Shown here: in pieces, positions 53,497-62,037 of the stretch
Numbering within the stretch: the stretch's first letter is position 1
Layout of the letters: every line of letters begins with the position of its first letter
NCBI RefSeq assembly: GCF_024343575.1
Contig: NZ_RJUA01000014.1
Coordinates: 1-64,000, forward strand
From: Lacihabitans sp. LS3-19
Lineage (GTDB): Bacteria > Bacteroidota > Bacteroidia > Cytophagales > Spirosomataceae
Reading direction: 5' to 3'
DNA length: 64,000 nucleotides
Made by a program: the position numbers and the translations under genes
Notes under the pieces: generated by a model
Seen by the model: the letters and a program-made list of their open reading frames with translations, nothing else
What the model was told of the DNA's origin: nothing
Databases searched by the model: none

Positions 53497-54534
53497 TTAT
53501 TTATTTTTTTTGTAAAAATCGTCAATTGGTTTAAAAGGTCCAAACTTATGTTGTTGCTCTGAAAAAGCATCTGCATAAGGCCCAAATGGATGATCCACAG
53601 GCTTTCCTGCCACTTTTGGCCAGTCTTTGCTTAAATCTTTTCCTGGTCTTGGTCTTGAATCCACATATGCAGCAATGTCCCAAGACTCCTCATCTGTTAG
53701 TTGCGGCTTGTCATAAGTCGCTCCAAATGGCATATTGGCTTTAATATAACCCGCAAATCTGGACAATCTAAACAAACCAGCCCCATGGTTATAGCTATGA
53801 GGTCCCCAAAGTGGCGGGTAAGTATATGCATTTCCTTCTGCATTCATTATTCCTTCACCATTTTTGCCATGGCAAACTACACATTTTTCTTCATAAGCTA
53901 TTTGGCCTCTAGCTGGGTCTGCTGCTCGGTCCAAATATTTTAACTTCCAAATTCCTGTACCATTCGGGATGCTATCTTTCGGAACAAACTGCCCAATAAA
54001 TTTGATATAACTCACCATTGCTCTCATTTCGCGGCTATTGCTATCAAGTCCTCTACCATTCAGACTTCTTTCAAAACAATCGTTGATGCGTTTTTCAATG
54101 CCCTCTACTGTTCCAGAGCGTTTACGCATTTTTGGGTAGTTGGCCAATACAGCTCCGTAATTGTTCCCCCACGGTCTTGTTCCTGCATCCAAGTGGCAAT
54201 TCTGGCAATTCATGCCGTTTGAAGTATGAGCAACTTTTCCCTTTGGGCCTAAATATACCGATGTGTTGGCTATTAATTCTTTTCCATATTTTATGAGTTC
54301 TGGATCTTTTTCATGCACCAATGCATCCATACTCATGGCTTGCCACATGGGTTTTTGGGGAACAAAAACTTCTGATTTTTCTTTTTTCTCTACTTCTTTT
54401 TCATCACTTGAAAAATCTAAAACATTGCTAGAATTAAGTGCCAAACCTGTAACCAAAAGAAAAGGCATGATAGCCAAAATATAAAGTACGTTTTTTAATA
54501 CTTTGAAAGTCGTAAACAAATTTTTGCCTTCCAT
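53497..54534 (-). CDS. tsdA: TsdA-like dihaem thiosulfate dehydrogenase
   Basis: The 345-residue protein has an N-terminal membrane/signal segment (about 17-34) and two haem-c sites: NCQNCHLDAG (Cys110, Cys113, His114) and KCVVCHGKNGEG (Cys218, Cys221, His222). RINDCFERSLNGR with Cys153 matches the region giving the cysteine ligand of the catalytic haem in TsdA; WGPHSYNHGAG is also shared. TsdA oxidises two thiosulfates to tetrathionate. It lies 6 bp after soxB in the same operon. Confidence 0.9.
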   Translation of the reverse strand: MEGKNLFTTFKVLKNVLYILAIMPFLLVTGLALNSSNVLDFSSDEKEVEKKEKSEVFVPQKPMWQAMSMDALVHEKDPELIKYGKELIANTSVYLGPKGKVAHTSNGMNCQNCHLDAGTRPWGNNYGAVLANYPKMRKRSGTVEGIEKRINDCFERSLNGRGLDSNSREMRAMVSYIKFIGQFVPKDSIPNGTGIWKLKYLDRAADPARGQIAYEEKCVVCHGKNGEGIMNAEGNAYTYPPLWGPHSYNHGAGLFRLSRFAGYIKANMPFGATYDKPQLTDEESWDIAAYVDSRPRPGKDLSKDWPKVAGKPVDHPFGPYADAFSEQQHKFGPFKPIDDFYKKNK

Positions 54535-54540
54535 TTCTAT

Positions 54541-56226
54541 TTACTTAAATTCATAATTATAACCTCTCAACTGTGTCAGAAGTGTATCTGGAGCGTCCGT
54601 TGCTGTAGCTCGTTTTTCGAGTTTTGGCGACACAGGCGAATTAGCTGCAAGGTACTCTTCTACCGCATCATGCAAAAGTATATTGAGCGTTTTAGGTTCT
54701 TTTACATGGTCTATTCTGCAAAGGGTATCTATCGGGTCTCCTTCTCGGTCACATGCTAATATAGAGTATTCTTTATCTAAGTCCAAAGGCATACCACCAA
54801 TTTTAACCCAATTTACACGTTTTCCAGTTTCATTGCCAATGGTAAAATTTACTTGCATACCCGCAAATCTAACAAACCAACCTCCGAAACGTTTGGAAGG
54901 CTCAGGTGCGAAAGCATTTTGTAGTTCTTTTTCAAGCCATGCCATTATTTGTTTTCCACTTACCCAGGCAGATTTAGCTTCGGTGTCAAGTGGCAGCATA
55001 TTCCATAAAAACTCCTTTGATATGTCTATTAAGCCAGTTTTTGGGTTTTTTGTCGATAGCGGTTGGCAAAACCTGAACCCGTTTGAAAGGGCAATATCTG
55101 GCTTGAATTTCCACATGATGGCGTCGGTTATCATGTTGTCCATGGGTGTTTCCATTACATAATACCGCATCAAAGGTACTTTAGATGTGCCGATTATCTT
55201 ATTCAAATCTTTGGTGTAAGGAGCCATTGCATTATCTATCATTTTTTGCAATTTCTGGTCCGGCTTATATTTTTCAGGGTCAACCTCTAGCAATTGATAT
55301 TTGAAATCCGCTAATTTCCCGTCTTTTATAATTAAATCCAATTTGCCAAGAAATGAACCAAAAGAGCCACATTCTATCACTTTAGTGTATTTGCCTTGTA
55401 TAGGTTCTCGGAGTCTTTCGTGAGTATCCGCACCTAAGATAAAATCTACATTTTCTGAAGAGGGATGATTAGCTAAGCCAACCTGTTGTGCCAAACCTGT
55501 ATGTGTGGCTACCATTACCAATGTACATGCTTCTACCTCTCTTAGATATTTTACATATTTTGCTAAGTTTTCCTGAGGTAGAGTAAATTCTAAGCCCTCG
55601 CTGTATGCTGGTGGTTGTCTTTTTGGAATTAAATGGTCCGTATAGCCAATCACCCCTATTTTGATTCCATTTAAATATTTAATCCAATAGGCAGGGTATA
55701 CCAAATCTCCGCTGTACTCGTCATTGGTTTTATGCCACATGTTTGCACATATTTTGGCAGCATTGGCATGCCCCATGTCATAGAGCATTTGTTTCTTTTT
55801 GTAAACCACTTCCCAGTTTCCAGGTAGCATAAGGTCATAACCTATTTCATTAAAAATTGGAATAAGTGCCTCTCCTTCTGTCAAGGTGGCAAGTGCATGT
55901 CCATGGAAAAAATCTCCTCCGTCATACACAATCGTATTTTCAGGATTTTCTTTTTTCAATTCCTTTATCATGGTCTTTAAAACTGCCAGACCGCCTCTTT
56001 TTCTAAAAACATTCTGTTTGTTTTCCAAAAAAAACTCGTCATGGGTGTTTACTTGTCCGTGAATATCAGATGTTATTAAAAAAGTAATTTTGTTAGAATC
56101 CTTTGGAGAATCTAATGTTTCCGGACTTTTTGCATTTAAAGCCAAAGGCGTTACAGCCATGCCTAAGCCAGATAAGATTGATTTTTTTAAAAAATCTCTC
56201 CTCTGGTCTATGTTTTCATTTTTCAT
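54541..56226 (-). CDS. soxB: SoxB-like thiosulfohydrolase
   Basis: The ATG at 56226 starts a Tat signal (MKNENIDQRRDFLKKS); the frame opens at a TTG 24 bp earlier. The mature 5'-nucleotidase-type protein has SDIHGQ, YDGGDFFHG, LPGNWEVVYK and ATHTGLA, motifs of the manganese site, and AWVSGKQIMAWLE. The GNWEVVYKKKQ region and RFGGWFVRFAGM identify SoxB. SoxB hydrolyses sulfate from SoxYZ-bound thiosulfonate. No SoxYZ gene is present in the window. Confidence 0.9.
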   Translation of the reverse strand: MKNENIDQRRDFLKKSILSGLGMAVTPLALNAKSPETLDSPKDSNKITFLITSDIHGQVNTHDEFFLENKQNVFRKRGGLAVLKTMIKELKKENPENTIVYDGGDFFHGHALATLTEGEALIPIFNEIGYDLMLPGNWEVVYKKKQMLYDMGHANAAKICANMWHKTNDEYSGDLVYPAYWIKYLNGIKIGVIGYTDHLIPKRQPPAYSEGLEFTLPQENLAKYVKYLREVEACTLVMVATHTGLAQQVGLANHPSSENVDFILGADTHERLREPIQGKYTKVIECGSFGSFLGKLDLIIKDGKLADFKYQLLEVDPEKYKPDQKLQKMIDNAMAPYTKDLNKIIGTSKVPLMRYYVMETPMDNMITDAIMWKFKPDIALSNGFRFCQPLSTKNPKTGLIDISKEFLWNMLPLDTEAKSAWVSGKQIMAWLEKELQNAFAPEPSKRFGGWFVRFAGMQVNFTIGNETGKRVNWVKIGGMPLDLDKEYSILACDREGDPIDTLCRIDHVKEPKTLNILLHDAVEEYLAANSPVSPKLEKRATATDAPDTLLTQLRGYNYEFK

Positions 56227-56258
56227 AAGGTTGAATTTTAAATTAAACAATTAAAGTT

Positions 56259-56732
56259 TTAATGTGGAAGTTTTTTTTGCAGCAAACCATAGGTCCATGT
56301 TCCTACAATTGCACTTAAAAACGTGACAATTACTACCATAAATCCTGAACCAATTTGAGCAAAGAGTGGACCTGGACATGCTCCAGTTAAAGCCCAACCA
56401 AGGCCAAAAATAAAACCACCATAGATATTTCCTTTAGAAAAGGATTTCTTTCCAATAATAATTTCCTCTCCATTTAAAGTCTTTATATTGAATTTTTTAA
56501 TTAGGAATATCGAAATCATGCCGACTACAATGGCAGTGCCAATTACGCCATACATGTGGAAGCTTTGGAGTCTGAACATTTCCTGAATTCTGAACCAAGA
56601 AATGATTTCGGCTTTTACAAAAACGATACCGAAAAGTGCTCCCACAATCAGATATTTAATGTCTGAAAAATAGCTTTCTTTTTGTTTGAGTTCGTTAGGT
56701 GCGTCACACACCGGATGGGTATCTACTAGCAT
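56259..56732 (-). CDS. YeeE/YedE-family half-transporter (second)
   Basis: The 157-residue membrane protein has about four helices with GGFIFGLGWALTGACPGPLFAQ, which carries a conserved cysteine. YeeE/YedE proteins take up thiosulfate. It is half-sized, and the other half is encoded by the upstream gene 4 bp away. It is followed 32 bp later by soxB. Confidence 0.9.
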   Translation of the reverse strand: MLVDTHPVCDAPNELKQKESYFSDIKYLIVGALFGIVFVKAEIISWFRIQEMFRLQSFHMYGVIGTAIVVGMISIFLIKKFNIKTLNGEEIIIGKKSFSKGNIYGGFIFGLGWALTGACPGPLFAQIGSGFMVVIVTFLSAIVGTWTYGLLQKKLPH

Positions 56733-56736
56733 TTTT

Positions 56737-57309
56737 TTATTTATTGATTAGGTTAAAAATTATTGGAAGGCCGAAATGCGTCATCACAAAGCCGCCAAGC
56801 ATAAAGAAACCAGTAGCTACCAGAGATGGCCACTGTAAGCTTGCTATACCCATAATAGCATGTCCAGAAGTACAACCTCCAGCGTAACGGGTTCCGAAAC
56901 CAACAAGGAATCCACCTATTACGAAAAAGAATAAGCCTTTTAAAGTAAATAGATTTTCGAAATTGAAAATATCTGAAGGCATCAAACTAGAAAAATCGCT
57001 AACACCTAATGCTTTTAAATCTTGCATTGTACTTGAAGCAATTTGGATATCAGAAGGGTTGCCTAAAAAATATGTGCCAATAAATCCCCCAAATAATACG
57101 CCAACTACAAAAAATAGATTCCATATTTCTTTTTTCCAATTGTATTTAAAAAGTGGAATATTGGCAGGAACACATGCTGCACAAATATGCCTTAGGGAGG
57201 ATGAGATACCGAAATTTTTATTTCCGATAATCAAAAGAACGGGGACGGTAAGTCCAATAAATATGCCTGCAATAGACCAATGCCAAGGCTGTTTTATAAA
57301 TTCCAACAT
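56737..57309 (-). CDS. YeeE/YedE-family half-transporter (first)
   Basis: The 190-residue membrane protein has about four helices and GFGTRYAGGCTSGHAIMGIA, the cysteine motif (GGCTSGH) of thiosulfate-uptake YeeE. Together with the next gene it makes a two-subunit transporter. It is the first gene of the thiosulfate operon, and a shared regulatory motif lies 87 bp upstream. Confidence 0.92.
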   Translation of the reverse strand: MLEFIKQPWHWSIAGIFIGLTVPVLLIIGNKNFGISSSLRHICAACVPANIPLFKYNWKKEIWNLFFVVGVLFGGFIGTYFLGNPSDIQIASSTMQDLKALGVSDFSSLMPSDIFNFENLFTLKGLFFFVIGGFLVGFGTRYAGGCTSGHAIMGIASLQWPSLVATGFFMLGGFVMTHFGLPIIFNLINK

Positions 57310-57395
57310 TTTTATTTATGATTTAAATACTTTAAATAATACACAAGGATTATAGCATTGATTCAGATATTAAAATTATTTATAATTTTTATTTG

Positions 57396-57408
57396 AATAT
57401 TACCATAT
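57396..57408. promoter_or_regulatory. Motif AATATTACCATAT, possible persulfide-regulator site
   Basis: Identical in reverse complement to 60217-60229 in the ArsR-type regulator promoter. The core AATAT-TACC-ATATT is an inverted repeat. It sits upstream of the YeeE-SoxB-TsdA operon. Confidence 0.5.
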
Positions 57409-57410
57409 TA

Positions 57411-57456
57411 AAATTTGAAAAAAATATTGGGGTTCACATTCATGTACCCCAATATT
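57411..57456 (-). terminator. Terminator after the persulfide dioxygenase-rhodanese gene
   Basis: AATATTGGGGT and ACCCCAATATT form a perfect 11-bp stem; on the minus strand it is followed by a T run, 53 bp after the stop codon. Confidence 0.8.
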
Positions 57457-57508
57457 TGATTTGCTATTTAAACCTTGGCCCGGTTTTGAAAAAACTATGG
57501 CTTAAAAA

Positions 57509-58927
57509 TTATTTCATTTTAGTCTGACAAACAAAGTCAGTTCTTGGAACGTCTGTTTCAGAAATTGCTTTAAACCCACCTGCTATATCTACTACATTGT
57601 CATACCCTCTTGATTTTAAGATAGATGCTGCAACCATGGATCTGTATCCGCTAGCACAATGTAAGTAGTTGGTTTCGTCTTTTGAAAACTCAACCATGTT
57701 TTTGCTCAAGTTAGCCAATGGAATATTCATAGCTTCGTCAATATGCTCAGCCATATACTCTGATGGTTTTCTTACATCTTTTACAATGATTTTGCCTTCT
57801 GATTCTTTAAATTTATTAGCAAATTCTTCAGCACTGATAGATACGATGCTGTCTGTTTCTTTACCTGCATTTTCCCATGCTTGTATTCCACCTTCCAAGT
57901 ATCCAATGATATTGTCATATCCAACTCTTGATAGTCTCGTTATAACGTCCTCGCGACTTTCTTCGTCAGCTATTATAAGAATTGGTTGCTCAATGTCAGT
58001 CAAAAGTGTACCCACCCAAGGAGCAAAATCACCCTTGATACCAATAAAAATAGAGTTTGGAACAAAAGCATTTTTAAATGTTTGCTGCTGACGCGTGTCT
58101 ATCATGATTGCCCCAGTTTCGTTAGCTGCGGCTTCAAATGCAGCTGGAGAAAGTGCTTGTACATGAGATTTTACCGTGTCTACATCTTGTGCTCCTGACT
58201 TGTTTATCATCACGTTTTTAGGGAAGTAGTATGGTGGAGGTACTAATTCAAGACCATCCGTAACTTCTTTGATAAACTCTTCCCTGGTCATATTAGCTCT
58301 TAGGGCATAGTTTGTTTGTTTTTGATTTCCTAGCGTATCAAAAGTCTCTTTGCTCATGTTTTTTCCACATGCTGAACCTGCTCCATGGGCTGGATAAACT
58401 ATCAAATCGTCTGGCAAAGTCATAATTTTGTTTCTCAGAGAATCAAAAAGATACCCAGCTAGGTCTTCAATAGTAACGGTAGATTTTTGAGCTAAATCCG
58501 GACGTCCAACATCACCAATAAACAACGTGTCTCCAGAGAAAATGCAATATTCTTTGCCGTTTTCATCAAACAATAAATAAGTTGTTGACTCCATCGTGTG
58601 TCCTGGCGTATGTAATACTTTTATTTTTAGCTTTCCAAGTTCAAGTATTTGCCCATCAGTAGCGATAAGAGCGTCAAAAGATGGAGTAGCTGTTGGTCCA
58701 TAAACTATGGTAGCACCTGTTTTTTTTGACAGTTCAAGATGTCCACTCACAAAGTCCGCATGAAAGTGCGTTTCTAGAATATATTTGATTTTTGCACCAT
58801 TTTCGGTTGCCTTTTCGATGTATTGATTCACCTCACGAAGTGGATCGATAATCATACATTCGCCATCAGATTCTACGTAGTAAGCTCCTTGAGCCAAACA
58901 TCCCGTATATATTTGTTCTATTATCAT
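57509..58927 (-). CDS. CstB-like persulfide dioxygenase-rhodanese
   Basis: The 472-residue protein has an N-terminal MBL domain (ETHFHADFVSGH; His54, His56, Asp58, His63), a rhodanese-homology domain without a catalytic Cys (ILIIADEES), and a C-terminal active rhodanese (HCASGYRS, Cys424). This MBL + dead rhodanese + live rhodanese order is that of CstB, which oxidises persulfides to thiosulfate. It lies 42 bp after the tauE gene and would feed thiosulfate to TsdA and SoxB. Confidence 0.92.
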   Translation of the reverse strand: MIIEQIYTGCLAQGAYYVESDGECMIIDPLREVNQYIEKATENGAKIKYILETHFHADFVSGHLELSKKTGATIVYGPTATPSFDALIATDGQILELGKLKIKVLHTPGHTMESTTYLLFDENGKEYCIFSGDTLFIGDVGRPDLAQKSTVTIEDLAGYLFDSLRNKIMTLPDDLIVYPAHGAGSACGKNMSKETFDTLGNQKQTNYALRANMTREEFIKEVTDGLELVPPPYYFPKNVMINKSGAQDVDTVKSHVQALSPAAFEAAANETGAIMIDTRQQQTFKNAFVPNSIFIGIKGDFAPWVGTLLTDIEQPILIIADEESREDVITRLSRVGYDNIIGYLEGGIQAWENAGKETDSIVSISAEEFANKFKESEGKIIVKDVRKPSEYMAEHIDEAMNIPLANLSKNMVEFSKDETNYLHCASGYRSMVAASILKSRGYDNVVDIAGGFKAISETDVPRTDFVCQTKMK

Positions 58928-58969
58928 TTTTTTAAAAAGTTTGTTTTGAAAATTATTTAAGGAGAAAAT

Positions 58970-59773
58970 TTATTTAAAAAATAGTTCTTTCGTGATGATA
59001 TAAATACCCATTATCAATACAAAATAGCCAAAAGCAGGTTTAAGTTTTTCGTCTTTGACTTTTTTAGAATAGTAGCTGCCGAGAAATATTCCTACTGCGG
59101 CAATGCTTGAAAATATCATCAAGAATTTCCAATCAATTACTTCTGAGCCGTTTACATCACCAAGGAATCCAATTAGAGATTTGAAACCTATGATTACCAA
59201 AGAAGTACCTACCGCTTTTTTCATTGGTAATTTGGCCAATAATACCAAGGCCGGAATTATTAAGAATCCACCACCAGCACCAACCATTCCTGTGACCATT
59301 CCCACAACTGCCCCTTCAATAAGAATAAGCGGATAATTGTATTTTGGTGCAGTTTCAGCTTCTTCTTTGATTTTTTTGCTTGGTTTAATCATAGAATAAG
59401 AGGCAAAAACCATGAGGAAAGCAAAAAGGAGGAGCATCAAAAGAGGCTTGTCGAGATGAAAAGTACCAATCGTAAAAATTTCTTTTGGAATAAGAGGTAC
59501 TAAAAACTGACGCGTAATAAAAACACTTATAATGGCCGGAATACCAAATACGATGGCTGTACGCCAATGGATATTTCCTTGTTTTATGTGGCTTGCAGAA
59601 CCTAAAATGCTGGTAAACCCGACTATAAATAATGAATAGGCGGTGGCTAGTACGGCATCGACTGAGAACAAATATACTAAAATAGGAACTGTAAGAATAG
59701 AGCCTCCGCCTCCTATTAAGCCAAGCGAAACTCCCATTAATAATGCACCTATGTATCCAATAATTTCTATCAT
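58970..59773 (-). CDS. TauE/SafE-family sulfite exporter
   Basis: The 267-residue protein has eight membrane segments and the repeated TauE motifs LIGGGGSILTVPILVYLF and MVGAGGGFLIIPALVLL. TauE/SafE proteins export sulfite, sulfoacetate or related anions. In this island it would export the product of sulfur oxidation. It is just after the regulator gene with a 106-bp gap and before the CstB-like gene. Confidence 0.92.
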   Translation of the reverse strand: MIEIIGYIGALLMGVSLGLIGGGGSILTVPILVYLFSVDAVLATAYSLFIVGFTSILGSASHIKQGNIHWRTAIVFGIPAIISVFITRQFLVPLIPKEIFTIGTFHLDKPLLMLLLFAFLMVFASYSMIKPSKKIKEEAETAPKYNYPLILIEGAVVGMVTGMVGAGGGFLIIPALVLLAKLPMKKAVGTSLVIIGFKSLIGFLGDVNGSEVIDWKFLMIFSSIAAVGIFLGSYYSKKVKDEKLKPAFGYFVLIMGIYIITKELFFK

Positions 59774-59879
59774 ATTCTTTTTATTCCAATCTTTATTTTT
59801 TGAATTTAATTAAAGTTTTGTGATTAATTAATAATTTATGAATAAATGATAATTTAATCATATGTATATTAAAAAAATA

Positions 59880-60179
59880 TCAAAAATTGCATGTACAATT
59901 TTCAATACAATCTAATAAGTTGTTGATTTCTTTTAGCCTTAACGAATAATTGATAAACTGACCATCTCTACTTGATTGTAAAATTCCCTTCAGTTTCATA
60001 TTAATCAAATGGTGAGAAACTAAAGATTGTTCACTTTGCAACTTCAAGCATATTTCGTTAACAGACAATTTGTTATTTTCTGTTAATAATTCTACAATTG
60101 CTAGTCGCATTGGGTGAGCGACTGTCTTCAAAATAAAGGCAGCCTTTTCAAATTTCTCTAAGTCCATTTCGTACGTCAT
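59880..60179 (-). CDS. ArsR-family regulator, BigR/SqrR-like
   Basis: The ATG at 60179 is preferred to a TTG at 60185. The 99-residue winged-helix protein has AHPMRLAIVELL and LVSHHLINMKLKGIL. Cysteines at Cys44 (VNEICLKL) and Cys91/Cys95/Cys97 (LLDCIENCTC) are placed like the two cysteines of BigR and SqrR that form a di- or tetrasulfide with sulfide. It heads the tauE/persulfide dioxygenase pair, so persulfide sensing is likely, though not proved. Confidence 0.85.
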   Translation of the reverse strand: MTYEMDLEKFEKAAFILKTVAHPMRLAIVELLTENNKLSVNEICLKLQSEQSLVSHHLINMKLKGILQSSRDGQFINYSLRLKEINNLLDCIENCTCNF

Positions 60180-60185
60180 AGTCAA

Positions 60186-60498
60186 TAAACACAGCTTGTT
60201 TTAAAATGATTCAAATATATGGTAATATTTTCATATGTCAAGTTTTTAGAGAAAAAAGTCTATAAAAATAAAATCCATTGAATTTTTATTTTTCTTCAAT
60301 GTGCTTGTAATTAGGTGGTTGGTGTTTTGTTTTTGGTTTTTATGCTGTATTTTGGATTTTCGAAAGTTTTATTAAAATTGAACAAAATTGATTTTTTTAA
60401 GAAATAATCTTTCCTTTAGCCTTTTATCATAAAGTATTTTTTGCCGGATTTATCTTTGTTTAGATTTGTGAATATTCATTATATGAAATTTTAAAATT
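60186..60498. other. Intergenic region with regulatory motif
   Basis: This 313-bp gap between the divergent ArsR-type regulator and the MDR dehydrogenase holds both promoters. The only clear element is ATATGGTAATATT at 60217-60229. The remainder is AT-rich with no visible gene. Confidence 0.6.
60217..60229. promoter_or_regulatory. Motif ATATGGTAATATT at the regulator promoter
   Basis: Exact reverse complement of AATATTACCATAT at 57396-57408. A shorter related CATATGTATATT lies at 59859-59870 before tauE. The three together suggest one regulator for the sulfur island. Confidence 0.5.
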
Positions 60499-61470
60499 AT
60501 GAAGGCTATAAAATTTGAAAAATACGGTTCCCCAGAAAAAGTACTTAGAATAAGTGAAGTTGATAAGCCAGAACCTAAGGAAAATGAAGTGTTGGTAAAA
60601 GTGTATGCCACAACTATCAATGATTACGACTGGAGTTTGGTTAGAGGAAAACCTTATTTATATAGATTAATGTTCGGTTTTACCAAGCCAAAAAATCCAA
60701 TTCCAGGCATGGAGTTGGCTGGAATAATAGAAAAAATAGGCTCGAAAGTAAAAATGTTTAAAGTTGGGGATGCTGTTTTTGGAGATATTTCTCAATATGG
60801 ATTTAGTAGTTTTGCCGATTTCTGCTGCGTAGACGAAAGAGCCCTTCTTAAAAAACCTGATTATTTAAGTATGGAAGAAGCCGCTGCCATTCCCCATGCT
60901 TTGGGTTTGGCTTTTCAAGCTTTTAAACAAATAGGTGGTATAAAAGATGGACAAAAAATATTGATAAATGGTGCTGGTGGAGGAGTTGGAAGTTTTGCTA
61001 TTCAATTGGTTAAGATGCACAATTGTAATGTTACGGGAGTTGATTCTGCGAACAAAATTGAAAGATTAAAGAAGCTTGGTTTTGATAATGTGATAGATTA
61101 CAAAAAGGAAAATTTCACCAAAAATGGCGAAAAATATGATGTTGTATTAGATTGCAAAACAAATAAGCCAGCCTATTCATTTCTAAGGTCTTTGAGTTCG
61201 GGAGGTAAATATATTACAATTGGTGGCGAAATTAATAACTTAATTATGGTTTTTGTTTTGGGAAAAATCATTTCACTTTTTTCTTCAAAACAGTTAAAAG
61301 TTTTGGCATTAAAACCGAACTATGGAATAGCTGAGGTTTTGGAATTGATAAAAGAAAATAGGCTTAAAACGCAAATAGATGGGCCTTATAAATTTGAAGA
61401 AATCCCAAAACTTATCCAGTATTTTGGTAATGGGAAACACAATGGGAAAATCGTAGTAAAACTAAATTAA
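60499..61470 (+). CDS. MDR-family NAD(P)-dependent oxidoreductase
   Basis: The 323-residue protein has the quinone-reductase-like MDR pattern: PGMELAGIIEKIGSKV, INGAGGGVGSFAIQLVK and VIDYKKENFT. The Zn ligands of alcohol dehydrogenases are not clear, so a zinc-free quinone or enone reductase is likely. It is divergent from the ArsR-type regulator and overlaps the end of the convergent methyltransferase-like gene by 4 bp. Confidence 0.9.
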   Translation: MKAIKFEKYGSPEKVLRISEVDKPEPKENEVLVKVYATTINDYDWSLVRGKPYLYRLMFGFTKPKNPIPGMELAGIIEKIGSKVKMFKVGDAVFGDISQYGFSSFADFCCVDERALLKKPDYLSMEEAAAIPHALGLAFQAFKQIGGIKDGQKILINGAGGGVGSFAIQLVKMHNCNVTGVDSANKIERLKKLGFDNVIDYKKENFTKNGEKYDVVLDCKTNKPAYSFLRSLSSGGKYITIGGEINNLIMVFVLGKIISLFSSKQLKVLALKPNYGIAEVLELIKENRLKTQIDGPYKFEEIPKLIQYFGNGKHNGKIVVKLN

Positions 61471-61919
61471 AAGCGAGGTAAAAACCTTCCAGTTTTAGCC
61501 TTGTAATTTGAATATTCTGGGTATTTGTTTTTTAGTTTTTTTTCTTCATAATTTGTTTTAAAATAAAATAAAACCAAAAGTGAAAAAGATATAATAAGGC
61601 GATAAATTGAATCTGAAAATGCTGAAAAGCCGAAAACGGTCAACAAAATTCCTGAATATATTGGATGCCGCATAAAAGCATACAAGCCTGATGTAATGAG
61701 TTCAGATTGAACTTTGGGCGTTGGAAATGCAGTGAGATTTTTATCTAAATGAAATAAGGCAATAATGACTATTGCTAAACCTAAAATTGCTATTCCCAAT
61801 CCTAAATATTTTACCCAAAAGTGGATGCCAATAGAATAGGGAAAATTAAATAAAAAAGCAAAAAATAAGGTGAATTGTATGCCTACAAACCAATAGTCTT
61901 TTGGAGAACGATTTTGCAT
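61467..61919 (-). CDS. Isoprenylcysteine methyltransferase-like membrane protein
   Basis: The 150-residue protein has four to five membrane segments and ICMT/PEMT-like motifs: GLYAFMRHPIYSGILL and the C-terminal YEEKKLKNKYPEYSNYKAKT. These bind S-adenosylmethionine in relatives. In bacteria the substrate of such short proteins is usually unknown. It ends convergently against the MDR gene with a 4-bp overlap. Confidence 0.85.
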   Translation of the reverse strand: MQNRSPKDYWFVGIQFTLFFAFLFNFPYSIGIHFWVKYLGLGIAILGLAIVIIALFHLDKNLTAFPTPKVQSELITSGLYAFMRHPIYSGILLTVFGFSAFSDSIYRLIISFSLLVLFYFKTNYEEKKLKNKYPEYSNYKAKTGRFLPRF

Positions 61920-62037
61920 TTTGTGATTTTTAAATAATAAAATTACAATCTATAATTTTATTATTTAGTGATAAATCATACCAAAAAAAAGAAATACGGA
62001 TATTCGTTGAAAATTGGTCTGAAATCTGCGATCAAAA

